A stretch of 64,000 nt of DNA from DATJGR01 sp963735085 (GCA_963735085.1 CAVTJP010000005.1:1984001-2048000), one strand, 5' to 3'; counted from the first letter of the stretch, positions 1 to 8,842 are shown. A program made the numbers and translations. Notes: generated by a model not told the origin, from the letters alone.

Positions 1-102
1 TCGCGCGCAGGTATCGATCCGGGCATTCGTCCGGATGCGCTCGATCTGGCGGGATATGTGGAACTCGCCAACCAAGTGGCGGAGCACCGCGAGAATCAGT
101 GA
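1..102 (+). CDS. rsmA: RsmA (KsgA) 16S rRNA dimethyladenosine methyltransferase, C-terminal end only
   Basis: Only the last 33 codons are inside the window, in frame 1, ending at the TGA at 100-102. They carry the family's C-terminal pattern: GIDP, then RPDALDLAGYVELAN. RsmA dimethylates two adenines near the 3' end of 16S rRNA. The following apaH gene supports the call, because rsmA and apaH are neighbours in many gammaproteobacteria. In most of them apaG lies between; here only 67 bases separate the two genes. The catalytic domain lies left of the window and cannot be checked. Confidence 0.8.
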   Translation, partial: SRAGIDPGIRPDALDLAGYVELANQVAEHRENQ

Positions 103-169
103 GTCACACGCGCATGATTGAGAGGTTCGAATGCGGCATCCCGGCATGGCAAACCGAGCGGGTTGATTG

Positions 170-982
170 ATGTCGGTCTACGCGATCGGTGACGTTCAGG
201 GCTGTTACGAATCACTTCGACGTTTGCTGGATCGGGTCGACTTCGACGATGCGCGGGACCGACTGTGGTTCGCCGGCGACCTCGTCAATCGCGGCCCGGC
301 TTCGCTCGCAACCCTTCGATTCGTCAAATCATTGGACGATTGCGCCATTACGGTACTGGGCAATCACGACCTGAACCTGCTTGCGCTATCCGTGGGGCAA
401 CGCGCACCGAAATCGAGCGACACGCTCGCCGAAGTGCTCGCTGCGCCCGATCGTGATGCGCTGATCGACTGGTTGCGCCGCCGACCGTTGATCCACGTGG
501 ATGAAACGTTGGGCTTTGCGATGGCGCACGCAGGCATTCCGCACATATGGGATATCGATTTTGCGTCCGCCCGCGCCCGAGAAGTCGAGGCCGTTCTGGC
601 CGGTGACGACTTCGTCGAAGTGCTGTCGGCCATGTATGGCAACAATCCTGCATGTTGGAACGATGAACTCAAAGGAATGGAGCGCCTGAGGTCCATCATC
701 AACTATCTGACCCGAATGCGACTGGTCAACGCCGTTGGCGAGCTGGAACTGGTGTATGACGGCCCGCTCACCAACATTCCGAAAGGATATCGGGCGTGGT
801 TTCACTTCTATCGAAAAACACCGCCGCCGCTTCGGCTGGTATTCGGTCATTGGGCGGCGATCAACGGTCAGTGCGACGTCGACGATCTGTATGCGTTGGA
901 TACCGGATGCGTGTGGGGCAACAGGCTCACCGCATTGCGGTTGCATGACCGTGAACGGTTCTCGGTGAAATCGGTCGAATGA
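170..982 (+). CDS. apaH: Diadenosine tetraphosphatase ApaH (symmetrical)
   Basis: ApaH cleaves Ap4A symmetrically into two ADP and also acts on other dinucleoside polyphosphates, including Np4-capped RNA ends. The 270-residue protein is a complete calcineurin-like phosphoesterase of normal length. The three metal-binding signatures appear in order: GDVQGC near residue 7, GDLVNRGP near 36 and GNHD near 64, with a distal GHWAA. A TTG at 167 directly precedes the ATG at 170; I chose the ATG because homologues begin with the YAIGD strand. It follows rsmA in the usual cluster. Cytosolic. Confidence 0.95.
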   Translation: MSVYAIGDVQGCYESLRRLLDRVDFDDARDRLWFAGDLVNRGPASLATLRFVKSLDDCAITVLGNHDLNLLALSVGQRAPKSSDTLAEVLAAPDRDALIDWLRRRPLIHVDETLGFAMAHAGIPHIWDIDFASARAREVEAVLAGDDFVEVLSAMYGNNPACWNDELKGMERLRSIINYLTRMRLVNAVGELELVYDGPLTNIPKGYRAWFHFYRKTPPPLRLVFGHWAAINGQCDVDDLYALDTGCVWGNRLTALRLHDRERFSVKSVE

Positions 983-1087
983 TTAGTGGATGGACGGCGT
1001 GGAAGAACCGACAGACTGTGACGGAGCCAACTGGCGCTTTTGTGTGCGCTGTACTACGGTTACTGATAGGCGCACCGGGCGAGGGAC

Positions 1088-1161
1088 TCACGGCAGGGTG
1101 CCGTAGTGTGAGACCTCCGTCATGTGGTTCGATCCCCTGATCGAACATTTACATGGAGGAG
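1088..1161 (+). promoter_or_regulatory. prkA leader with two inverted repeats and a strong ribosome-binding site
   Basis: In the 184-base gap before prkA there is a 6-bp stem at 1090-1104 (ACGGCA, loop GGG, TGCCGT). A perfect 8-bp stem with a 4-base loop follows at 1127-1146 (GTTCGATC, CCCT, GATCGAAC). A GGAGGAG Shine-Dalgarno at about 1155-1161 precedes the ATG at 1167. The second stem lies just upstream of the ribosome-binding site, so it could be an operator or an mRNA structure acting on translation. No regulator can be named from sequence. Confidence 0.4.
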
Positions 1162-1166
1162 AACAC

Positions 1167-3089
1167 ATGGGCGTTTTCGAGCACTTCCGCAGTCGTTACG
1201 ACGCATCCCAGCAAGAACAGTATTCACTGAAGGAATTCCTCGAGATCTGTCGCGACGATGCGACAGCGTACGCAACAGCAGCGGAGCGCTTGCTGCTTGC
1301 GGTCGGGAAACCCGAGTTCGTCGATACCTCGAAGGATGCGCGGCTGTCGCGGATCTTTTCCAACAAGGTGATCAAACGGTATCCCGCCTTCGATGAGTTC
1401 TACGGTATGGAAGAGGCGATCGAGCAGATCGTTTCATTCTTCCGCCACGCGGCTCAGGGGCTGGAAGAGCGCAAGCAGATTCTCTACCTGTTGGGACCCG
1501 TCGGCGGTGGCAAATCATCGTTGGCCGAGCGACTGAAGTCGTTGATGCAGCGGATGCCGTTCTACGCGATCGAAGGATCGCCGGTGAACGAATCGCCGCT
1601 CGGCTTGTTCGATGTAGCCGAAGATGCGGGCATCCTCGAAGACGACTATGGCATTCCGCGCCGCTACCTGCGCTGCGTGATGTCACCGTGGGCAGCCAAG
1701 CGCCTCAAGGAATTCGGCGGCGATATCTCGCAGTTCCGCGTCGTCAAACTGTTTCCGTCGATTCTCGATCAGGTCGCGATCGCGAAGACTGAGCCCGGTG
1801 ATGAAAACAACCAGGACATCTCCGCGCTGGTCGGCAAGGTCGACATTCGCAAGCTCGAGGAGTTCGAGCAGAACGACCCCGACGCGTACAGCTACTCGGG
1901 CGCGCTGTGTAAATCCAATCAGGGTCTGATGGAGTTTGTCGAGATGTTCAAGGCGCCGATCAAGGTGCTGCATCCACTGCTGACGGCAACGCAGGAAGGC
2001 AACTACAACGGTACCGAGGCGATCGGCGGTATTCCGTTCGATGGTGTTGTGCTCGCCCACTCCAACGAGTCGGAGTGGCAGAACTTCAAATCGAACAAGA
2101 ACAACGAAGCGTTCATCGACCGTGTCTATATCGTCAAGGTGCCGTACTGTCTGCGCGTCTCGGAAGAGGTGAAGATCTACGAGAAGCTGATCAATGGTTC
2201 CTCACTGAGCGAAGCGCCCTGCGCGCCGGATACGATGCGGATGCTGGCGCAGTTCTCGGTACTGTCGCGGCTGAAGGAACCAGAGAACTCGAATCTGTAT
2301 TCGAAGATGCGCGTCTATGATGGCGAGAACCTGAAGGATACCGATCCGAAAGCGAAGACGCTGCAGGAATATCACGACGCCGCGGGTGTCGATGAAGGCA
2401 TGCAGGGCCAGTCGACGCGGTTCGCGTTCAAGATTCTGTCGAAGGTATTCAACTTCGATGCCAGCGAAGTGGCGGCGAACCCCGTGCATCTGATGTACGT
2501 GCTCGAACAGCAGATCGACCAGCAGCAGTTCCCGGAAGACACGCGTACTCGTTATCTCGGATTCATCAAGGAATATCTCGCGCCGAAATACATCGAATTC
2601 ATCGGTAAAGAGATTCAGACCGCCTACCTCGAATCGTATTCGGAGTATGGCCAGAACATCTTCGATCGCTACGTCATCTACGCGGACTTCTGGATTCAGG
2701 ATCAGGAGTACCGTGATCCCGAGACCGGCGACATCCTCAACCGGGCGGCGCTCAATGAGGAACTGGAGAAGATCGAAAAGCCTGCCGGCATCTCCAATCC
2801 GAAAGACTTCCGCAACGAGATCGTAAACTTTGTGCTGCGAGCCCGGGCAAACAACAATGGCCAGAATCCATCGTGGCTCGGCTACGAGAAACTGCGCACC
2901 GTGATCGAGAAGAAGATGTTCTCGAACACTGAAGATCTGTTGCCGGTGATTTCTTTCAACGCGAAAGGCTCGAAGGACGAGCAGAAGAAGCACAACGACT
3001 TCGTCGCCCGGATGGTCGATCGCGGCTATACGGAAAAGCAGGTCAGACTGCTTGCGGAGTGGTATCTGCGGGTTCGCAAAGCCCAATAG
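1167..3089 (+). CDS. prkA: PrkA family serine protein kinase (YeaG)
   Basis: A 640-residue protein of the YeaG/PrkA family: an N-terminal AAA+ domain with a Walker A loop (GPVGGGKSSL, near residue 110) followed by the PrkA C-terminal domain. Family members are linked to nitrogen starvation and stationary-phase stress in enterobacteria. An upstream in-frame ATG at 1122 exists, but ATG 1167 starts the usual MGVFEHF sequence and has GGAGGAG six bases before it. It is the first gene of the conserved prkA-yeaH-spoVR triad, with yeaH beginning 18 bases after its stop. Confidence 0.95.
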   Translation: MGVFEHFRSRYDASQQEQYSLKEFLEICRDDATAYATAAERLLLAVGKPEFVDTSKDARLSRIFSNKVIKRYPAFDEFYGMEEAIEQIVSFFRHAAQGLEERKQILYLLGPVGGGKSSLAERLKSLMQRMPFYAIEGSPVNESPLGLFDVAEDAGILEDDYGIPRRYLRCVMSPWAAKRLKEFGGDISQFRVVKLFPSILDQVAIAKTEPGDENNQDISALVGKVDIRKLEEFEQNDPDAYSYSGALCKSNQGLMEFVEMFKAPIKVLHPLLTATQEGNYNGTEAIGGIPFDGVVLAHSNESEWQNFKSNKNNEAFIDRVYIVKVPYCLRVSEEVKIYEKLINGSSLSEAPCAPDTMRMLAQFSVLSRLKEPENSNLYSKMRVYDGENLKDTDPKAKTLQEYHDAAGVDEGMQGQSTRFAFKILSKVFNFDASEVAANPVHLMYVLEQQIDQQQFPEDTRTRYLGFIKEYLAPKYIEFIGKEIQTAYLESYSEYGQNIFDRYVIYADFWIQDQEYRDPETGDILNRAALNEELEKIEKPAGISNPKDFRNEIVNFVLRARANNNGQNPSWLGYEKLRTVIEKKMFSNTEDLLPVISFNAKGSKDEQKKHNDFVARMVDRGYTEKQVRLLAEWYLRVRKAQ

Positions 3090-3106
3090 GCGGCGCGGGA
3101 GGTACC

Positions 3107-4372
3107 GTGTCCTACGTCATTGATCGGCGGCTTAACAGCCGCAACAAGAACGCGGTGAATCGACAGCGATTCATGCGCCGCTACAAATCGCACATTCAGA
3201 AAGCGGTGCAGGAGGCCATCAAGCAGCGCAGCATCACCGACATGGAACGCGGTGAGGACGTATCGATTCCAGCGTCCGATGTCGATGAACCGTCTTTCAG
3301 CCACGGTGCGGATGGTCGACGATCGATCGTACATCCGGGCAACCGTGAATTCGTTGCCGGCGATCGTGTGCCCCGCCCGTCCGGCGGTAGCGGTGGCGGC
3401 GGCAGCAATGCATCGGATAGTGGCGAAGGCGACGACGACTTTGTATTCCAGTTGACGCAGGACGAGTTCCTCGACGTGGTGTTCGAAGACCTCGAGTTGC
3501 CGAATCTGGTAAAGCGCCACTTGCGCGGCGCCGACAGTTTCAAGCGCGTCCACGCGGGTTTCGCACACGATGGCGTGCCGGCAAAGCTGAACGTGGTGCG
3601 CTCGTTGCGCGTTGCAAAGGCGCGACGCATCGCGCTCACCGGCGGCACGCGCAACCGGATTGCCGAACTCGAAGACGATCTGGTGCTTGCCGAGGGCGCC
3701 GGTGATGAGGTGACGTCGCGACGCATCAAGAACGAGCTGTCGGAGCTGCGGCGCCGGATCAAACGCGTGCCGTTTCTGGATACCTACGATCTGCGCTACA
3801 ACCTGCACCTGAAGCAACCGGTGCCCACGTCGAAGGCGGTCATGTTCTGCCTGATGGACGTGTCCGGTTCGATGGATCAGCACATCAAGGAGTTGGCGAA
3901 GCGTTTCTTTCTGCTGCTGTATCTGTTTCTGAAGCGCAACTATGAGCGCACGGAGATCGTCTTCATTCGGCATCACACGGTGGCGAAGGAAGTGGATGAG
4001 CAGGAGTTCTTTTACTCGCGTGAAACCGGCGGTACGGTCGTGTCCAGTGCGCTGAAAATGATGGCGGAGATCATTGCCGAGCGCTACTCGCCGAGCGAGT
4101 GGAACATCTATGGCGCGCAGGCGTCCGACGGCGACAACTGGAATGACGACTCACCGCTGTGTGTCGATGTGCTGAAGAAAGGCATCCTGCCGCACGTTCA
4201 ATATTTCTCGTACGTGGAGATCACGCGGCGCGACCCGCAGGCGCTGTGGAACGAATATCAGACCCTGGCCGATGCACTGCCGGATCGATTCGCGCAACGG
4301 CGCATCGCCGAAGTAGCGGACATCTACCCGGTATTTCGTGACCTGTTTCAGAAGAAAGTGGTGGCGGCATGA
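3107..4372 (+). CDS. yeaH: YeaH/YhbH family DUF444 protein with VWA-like domain
   Basis: A 421-residue DUF444 protein. The N-terminus is the typical VIDRRLNSRNKNAVNRQRF; residues near 90-110 form a glycine/serine-rich linker; the C-terminal half is a von Willebrand A-like fold with the metal site motif DVSGSMD. The start is GTG 3107, preceded by GGGAGG. The biochemical role is unknown, but the gene nearly always travels with prkA and spoVR and is co-induced with them in enterobacteria. Its TGA overlaps the spoVR ATG (ATGA), which suggests translational coupling. Confidence 0.92.
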   Translation: MSYVIDRRLNSRNKNAVNRQRFMRRYKSHIQKAVQEAIKQRSITDMERGEDVSIPASDVDEPSFSHGADGRRSIVHPGNREFVAGDRVPRPSGGSGGGGSNASDSGEGDDDFVFQLTQDEFLDVVFEDLELPNLVKRHLRGADSFKRVHAGFAHDGVPAKLNVVRSLRVAKARRIALTGGTRNRIAELEDDLVLAEGAGDEVTSRRIKNELSELRRRIKRVPFLDTYDLRYNLHLKQPVPTSKAVMFCLMDVSGSMDQHIKELAKRFFLLLYLFLKRNYERTEIVFIRHHTVAKEVDEQEFFYSRETGGTVVSSALKMMAEIIAERYSPSEWNIYGAQASDGDNWNDDSPLCVDVLKKGILPHVQYFSYVEITRRDPQALWNEYQTLADALPDRFAQRRIAEVADIYPVFRDLFQKKVVAA

Positions 4373-5883
4373 CGCAGGCGTTACCAATCGATCGCGGGCC
4401 GCGCGTGCCGATCTCGACCGGTTCGGAATGGACATTCGATTTGATCGATCGGTATGACCAGGAGATCGGGCGGCTCGCGGCGGAGTTTCGCCTGGACACC
4501 TATCCGAATCAGATCGAAGTGATCCGGTCCGATCAGATGCTCGACGCCTATGCGTCGATCGGTATGCCGCTCGGCTACAGCCACTGGTCGTTCGGAAAGC
4601 ATTTCGTCGAATCGGAGCGCAGCTACCAGCGCGGCCAGATGGGTCTCGCCTACGAGATCGTCATCAATTCGAATCCGTGCATCGCGTATCTGATGGAAGA
4701 GAACACCATGACGATGCAGGCGCTGGTGATCGCGCATGCGTGTTATGGACACAATTCGTTCTTCAAGAACAACTATCTGTATCGCACGTGGACCGACGCA
4801 AGCTCGATCATCGACTACCTGGTGTTCGCGAAGCAGTACGTCAGTCAGTGCGAAGAGCGCCATGGTGTGGAAGAGGTAGAGAAGATCCTCGATTCGTGTC
4901 ATGCGCTGATGAGCCACGGTGTCGATCGTTACAAACGTCCGGACCCGGTTTCACCCGAAGAGGAGCGTCGTCGTCAGCGCGAACGCGCTGAATACATTCA
5001 GCGCAACCTGAACGATCTGTGGCGCACCGTGCCGCGCGCGAGAGAGATGGACGAGCGGGACGATGAACGATTCCCACGAGACCCGCAAGAGAATCTGTTG
5101 TATTTCATTGAGAAGAACGCGCCGCTGCTCGAGCCGTGGCAACGCGAGATCGTGCGCATCGTGCGCAAGATGGCGCAGTACTTTTACCCGCAGCGGCAGA
5201 CACAGGTGATGAACGAGGGCTGGGCCACGTTCTGGCACTACACGCTGCTCAACGCGCTGTATGACGAAGGCAAGGTGACCGACGGCTTCATGATGGAGTT
5301 TCTGACGTCGCACACCGGGGTGTTGTTTCAGCCCGGCTTCGATCACCCGCACTACCGTGGCATCAACCCGTATTCGCTCGGGTTTGCAATGTATTCGGAT
5401 CTGCGCCGAGTATGCGAGAACCCGACTGACGAAGACCGCGAATGGTTCGCCGACTTCGCCGGCGCGCCGTGGCTCGAGGTACTCGATCACGCGATGCGCA
5501 ATTTCAAGGATGAGAGCTTCATCCTGCAATTCCTGTCGCCCAAGGTCATTAGAGATCTGCGGTTGTTCGGTGTGGTCGACGACGACGAAGAGGCCGAAAT
5601 CGAGATCGCGGCAATCCACGATTCGGGTGGCTATCGGCGGGTTCGCGAATTGCTCGCGAGTCAGTACAACCTCAGCGACCGCGAACCCAACATCCAGATC
5701 GTCTCCGCCGACATTCGCGGCGACCGCAGCCTGACGTTGCGCCATACCCAACATCTGCGCCGTACGTTGAACGGCGGCACCGACGAAGTGCTCAAGCACC
5801 TGCACCGGTTGTGGGGCTTTCCGGTGCATCTGGAATCCGTCCGCAGCGATCAGGTCATCAGCACAACGACCTGTCCCGCGTAG
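4369..5883 (+). CDS. ycgB: SpoVR family protein (YcgB)
   Basis: A 504-residue SpoVR-family protein of full length. Family blocks seen include YGHNSFFKNN and the later MNEGWATFWHYT, which carries conserved His and Glu. In Bacillus SpoVR affects spore cortex formation; in proteobacteria the molecular function is unknown. It ends the prkA-yeaH-ycgB operon through a 4-base overlap with yeaH. Cytosolic, with no signal peptide. The gene name follows the enterobacterial homologue. Confidence 0.92.
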   Translation: MTQALPIDRGPRVPISTGSEWTFDLIDRYDQEIGRLAAEFRLDTYPNQIEVIRSDQMLDAYASIGMPLGYSHWSFGKHFVESERSYQRGQMGLAYEIVINSNPCIAYLMEENTMTMQALVIAHACYGHNSFFKNNYLYRTWTDASSIIDYLVFAKQYVSQCEERHGVEEVEKILDSCHALMSHGVDRYKRPDPVSPEEERRRQRERAEYIQRNLNDLWRTVPRAREMDERDDERFPRDPQENLLYFIEKNAPLLEPWQREIVRIVRKMAQYFYPQRQTQVMNEGWATFWHYTLLNALYDEGKVTDGFMMEFLTSHTGVLFQPGFDHPHYRGINPYSLGFAMYSDLRRVCENPTDEDREWFADFAGAPWLEVLDHAMRNFKDESFILQFLSPKVIRDLRLFGVVDDDEEAEIEIAAIHDSGGYRRVRELLASQYNLSDREPNIQIVSADIRGDRSLTLRHTQHLRRTLNGGTDEVLKHLHRLWGFPVHLESVRSDQVISTTTCPA

Positions 5884-5962
5884 CGACGCATCCCGCCGGA
5901 TCGTTGGCTTCACGACGCGTTCGTGATACCACAGCGCGCAAATATCGAGCGGCATCATCGAA

Positions 5963-7060
5963 GTGGAAACCTACCTGGTTGGCGGCGCGGTCCGCGATTC
6001 TCTCCTCGGCCTGCCGATGCGCGAACGCGATTGGGTGGTCGTTGGGAGTACGCCGGAAGAAATGCTGCGCCTCGGCTATCGTCAGGTGGGGCGCGATTTC
6101 CCGGTGTTTCTCCACCCGCAAACGCACGAGGAATACGCACTCGCGCGGACCGAGCGCAAGGTGGGCCCCGGCCACACCGGATTTGTCTGTCACGCCGGAT
6201 CGGACGTGACGCTCGAGGACGATCTGCGTCGTCGCGATTTGACAGTCAACGCGATCGCGCGCGCGCCCGATGGCGTGTTGATCGATCCATGGGGTGGTGC
6301 CGACGACCTGGCCGCGCGCCGGTTGCGGCATGTGTCGGATGCGTTCGTTGAAGACCCGCTGCGCGTGTTCCGCGTCGCCAGATTCGCCGCACAACTCAAC
6401 GCGTTCGAGTTTCGCGTGGCACCCGAGACACTGCAGTTGATGACTGAGATGTGTCGTCGCGACGTGGTTGCGGAACTCGCCGCGGAACGCGTCTGGCAAG
6501 AATTGCGTAGAGCGCTCGAGGCGGAGGCGCCGGGTGCGTTCTTCGACGTGTTGCGCGCGTGCGATGGCACGCGCCGGTGGTTTGCGGAGCTGCGGACGAT
6601 TGATGACATCGTTGTGTTCGTCAATGCGCGAGCGCTGCGATTGTCGACTCCGCGCGAACGTTTTGGCGCCTTGGGCTGGCTGTTGGACGCTGACTCAATC
6701 GAAGCGCTGTGCGACCGCATGCGCACGCCCAACGACTTTCGGCGTGCCGCGCTCGATGTTGCGCGTCATGGACGAACGCTGGCTGGTTGGCGCACGGCTC
6801 CAACCGAGGTGCTGCTGGAATCGATGAAAGCCACTGGTGCGTTGCGCCAACCCGACTGGGCCCGCGAAATCGTTGCGATCGTCACCGAATGCGCATCTGT
6901 GGATTTGTCGGAATTGGCGGTCCTCATCCGCGATGTCGCGGCGGTCGCATCGCAACCGCTGCGCGCGGCCGGCTACGATGGAATTGCGCTCGGTAAGGCC
7001 CTCGACGATGCACGCACCAACCTGATTCGGATCGCGCAAAGGAAAAGGGGGTCAGAGTAA
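5963..7060 (+). CDS. cca: CCA-adding tRNA nucleotidyltransferase, form without HD domain
   Basis: This enzyme adds or repairs the 3' CCA of tRNAs. Start GTG 5963 opens directly with the nucleotidyltransferase signature YLVGGAVRDSLLGLP, then the RRDLTVNAIA and DPLRVFRVARFAAQ segments that bind and select nucleotide. At 365 residues it is shorter than the 412-residue E. coli enzyme, and I see no HD phosphohydrolase motif in the C-terminal half. It should therefore lack the phosphatase and phosphodiesterase activities. The last residues (QRKRGSE) and the TAA stop are encoded inside the palindrome at 7037-7081, so the natural C-terminus may have been altered by that element. Confidence 0.93.
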   Translation: METYLVGGAVRDSLLGLPMRERDWVVVGSTPEEMLRLGYRQVGRDFPVFLHPQTHEEYALARTERKVGPGHTGFVCHAGSDVTLEDDLRRRDLTVNAIARAPDGVLIDPWGGADDLAARRLRHVSDAFVEDPLRVFRVARFAAQLNAFEFRVAPETLQLMTEMCRRDVVAELAAERVWQELRRALEAEAPGAFFDVLRACDGTRRWFAELRTIDDIVVFVNARALRLSTPRERFGALGWLLDADSIEALCDRMRTPNDFRRAALDVARHGRTLAGWRTAPTEVLLESMKATGALRQPDWAREIVAIVTECASVDLSELAVLIRDVAAVASQPLRAAGYDGIALGKALDDARTNLIRIAQRKRGSE

Positions 7061-7081
7061 CTCTGACCCCCTTTTCCTTTG
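7037..7081. repeat. Perfect 22-bp-arm palindrome (GGGTCAGA core) at the cca/folB convergence
   Basis: Left arm 7037-7058, single-base centre 7059, right arm 7060-7081; every base pairs. The core reads AAGGGGGTCAGAGT and its complement. The element holds the stop codons of both convergent genes, TAA for cca and TGA for folB, and encodes QRKRGSE at both C-termini. It would fold as a strong bidirectional hairpin with a T-rich right flank, so it may act as a terminator. Two relatives occur at 50712-50764 and 57328-57350. The core resembles palindromes linked to REP-associated tyrosine transposases; no such gene is in the window. Confidence 0.85.
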
Positions 7082-7429
7082 GATCTCGATGCAGGTATCG
7101 AGCGCGCCGGGTACCGCACCTGGCTTGTGAACGATGACGCTGAGGCGCTCGATCGGGAACTCATTGAGCAAATGCATGGCGATGCGCTCCGCAAGGGTTT
7201 CAATGAGTCGAAACCGGGTCGAGGTGACAAAGTCGACGACGCTGTGTGCGATCGCGCTGTAGTCCAGCGCGGCGGCGATATCGTCGGTCGCTGCAACACG
7301 CGCGGCATCGGTATCGAGGACAAGGTCGATGACCAGGCGCTGGCGTACGAGTTGCTCCCAGTCCCGGATTCCGATGAGCGCCGACACGTCGAGTCCGGTG
7401 ACGCGCAACCTATCCATCCGTTGGTTCAT
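7052..7429 (-). CDS. folB: Dihydroneopterin aldolase FolB
   Basis: FolB converts 7,8-dihydroneopterin to 6-hydroxymethyl-dihydropterin and glycolaldehyde in folate synthesis. The 125-residue protein has the family's N-terminal IGIRDWEQ with the substrate-binding Glu, the YSAIAHSVVDF segment, LIETLAERIA and the terminal KPGAV block with the catalytic Lys. Start ATG 7427-7429; a second ATG four codons later is possible. It ends inside the palindrome shared with cca, so its last residues (RKRGSELL) are repeat-derived. It reads away from tsaD, only 3 bases after the tsaD stop. Confidence 0.93.
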   Translation of the reverse strand: MNQRMDRLRVTGLDVSALIGIRDWEQLVRQRLVIDLVLDTDAARVAATDDIAAALDYSAIAHSVVDFVTSTRFRLIETLAERIAMHLLNEFPIERLSVIVHKPGAVPGALDTCIEIQRKRGSELL

Positions 7430-7432
7430 CCA

Positions 7433-8461
7433 TCAGTCGACTTCCGATTGCTCATCCAGTGCCGCCAGTTCGTTGAGCGGCCAGCGCGCGCGGGTCTGGA
7501 TTTCGAGCGGCGATTGCTGGCCGGCGGCGAGTCGCATGTAGCCGGCGAACGCGACCATTGCGCCGTTGTCGGTGCACAGCGCGCCCGGTGCGTAGAACAC
7601 CTGCCCCGGCATCTGCTCATCCAGCGCTGCGCGCAACCGCGCATTTGCAGCCACGCCGCCCGCCATGATCAGGCGCGTCAGACCGGTGTGCTGCAGCGCG
7701 CGCCGGCATTTGATGACGAGCGTATCGACGACGGCGTCTTCGAACGCACGCGCGACATCTGCCTTGTCCTGCGGGGTGGGTTGGCCGATGCGCTGCAGTG
7801 TGTTCAACGTGAAGGTCTTCAAACCGCTGAAACTGAAGTCGAAGCCCGGACGGTCGGTCATCGGCCGAGGGAATTTGAAGCGCGTCGAATCGCCGTGCTC
7901 TGCAAGACGCGCGACCGCGGGGCCGCCGGGATAGCCGAGGCCAAGCATCTTGGCAGTTTTGTCGAACGCTTCACCGGCCGCGTCGTCGATGGATTCGCCG
8001 AGGATGTGGTAGCTGCCGATCGCGTCCACTCGCACCAATTGTGTGTGCCCGCCGGACACGAGCAGGGCCACGAACGGCAACGCCGGCCGCGGATCGCCGA
8101 GCAACGGTGCCAATAAATGTGCCTCCATGTGGTGCACTGCAATTGCGGGGATCTGCAACGCCCAGGCAAGCGATCGGCCGATGCCGGCGCCCACCATTAA
8201 TGCGCCGATCAATCCAGGCCCGGCGGTATATGCGATGCCGTCGAGGTCGCGTAGCGCGATGCCGGCACGATCGAGCATGTCACTGAGCAACGGAACGGTT
8301 TTGCGCACGTGATCGCGGGAGGCGAGTTCGGGTACCACGCCGCCGTATTCGGCATGCATCGCCATCTGGCTATACAGTGCCTCGGCGACGATCCCGGCGG
8401 CGCTGTCGTACAGCGCCACCCCGGTTTCATCGCACGATGTCTCGATACCCAACACACGCAT
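7433..8461 (-). CDS. tsaD: tRNA N6-threonylcarbamoyladenosine synthase subunit TsaD (Gcp)
   Basis: TsaD transfers the threonylcarbamoyl group to A37 of ANN-decoding tRNAs, working with TsaB and TsaE. The 342-residue protein has MRVLGIETSCDETG at the N-terminus, the metal-binding HHMEAHLLAPLL (usual HxEGH, here HMEAH), the VSGGHTQLV loop and MAGGVAANARLR. An in-frame ATG 21 codons upstream exists, but the family start is MRVLG at 8461. It is divergent from rpsU. It encodes the standard ASKGH-fold protein in the cytosol. Confidence 0.95.
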   Translation of the reverse strand: MRVLGIETSCDETGVALYDSAAGIVAEALYSQMAMHAEYGGVVPELASRDHVRKTVPLLSDMLDRAGIALRDLDGIAYTAGPGLIGALMVGAGIGRSLAWALQIPAIAVHHMEAHLLAPLLGDPRPALPFVALLVSGGHTQLVRVDAIGSYHILGESIDDAAGEAFDKTAKMLGLGYPGGPAVARLAEHGDSTRFKFPRPMTDRPGFDFSFSGLKTFTLNTLQRIGQPTPQDKADVARAFEDAVVDTLVIKCRRALQHTGLTRLIMAGGVAANARLRAALDEQMPGQVFYAPGALCTDNGAMVAFAGYMRLAAGQQSPLEIQTRARWPLNELAALDEQSEVD

Positions 8462-8514
8462 AGCGGCGCGATGGTAGCACTGCCTCTCGATGTGTCCGAG
8501 CGTGCCGGGAATCT

Positions 8515-8543
8515 TTGCGTGCATCGATCGAACTGAGTAGAAT
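8515..8543 (+). promoter_or_regulatory. Sigma70-type promoter of rpsU-yqeY-dnaG(-rpoD)
   Basis: TTGCGT at 8515-8520, a 17-base spacer, then TAGAAT at 8538-8543. The -10 matches consensus at 5 of 6 positions and the spacing is ideal. It lies in the 132-base divergent gap between tsaD and rpsU, about 50 bases before the rpsU start. It fits the main promoter of the macromolecular-synthesis operon. Confidence 0.6.
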
Positions 8544-8593
8544 CCGCCTCCCTTTGGGTCGCCTTAGTAGACAAGTAGAGAGGACGAGTCCCG

Positions 8594-8809
8594 TTGCCAT
8601 CAGTCAAGGTTAGAGAGAACGAACCCTTCGACGTCGCGCTGCGACGTTTCAAACGCTCCTGCGAGAAAGCGGGTATTTTGTCGGAAGTGCGCCGCCGTGA
8701 GTTCTACGAGAAGCCGACATCGGTACGCAAGCGCAAAGCAGCCGCCGCCGTAAAGCGCCACCAGAAAAAGCTGCAACGCGAATCGCGGCGGTTCGAGCGC
8801 AGTTTCTAG
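8594..8809 (+). CDS. rpsU: 30S ribosomal protein S21
   Basis: A 71-residue, highly basic protein matching S21 across its length: PSVKVRENEPFDVALRRFKR, CEKAGILSEVRRREFYEKP and a Lys/Arg-rich tail. S21 sits on the small-subunit platform and helps initiation. The start codon is TTG at 8594, preceded by AGAGAGGA; no ATG fits, and the protein begins as homologues do. It opens the rpsU-yqeY-dnaG-rpoD block. Confidence 0.95.
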   Translation: MPSVKVRENEPFDVALRRFKRSCEKAGILSEVRRREFYEKPTSVRKRKAAAAVKRHQKKLQRESRRFERSF

Positions 8810-8842
8810 TCGTTTCCAAGCGTAAACCCAGCGAACAGGGCC

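Noticed and set aside
1032..1047. Sigma54-like TGGCGC...GC before prkA
   Set aside because: The GC dinucleotide is one base out of register with the -24/-12 spacing, and the -12 TTGC is not matched, although the operon is known to be under alternative sigma factors elsewhere.
7079..8116. 345-codon plus-strand frame over folB and tsaD
   Set aside because: Antisense shadow; folB and tsaD on the minus strand are unmistakable.
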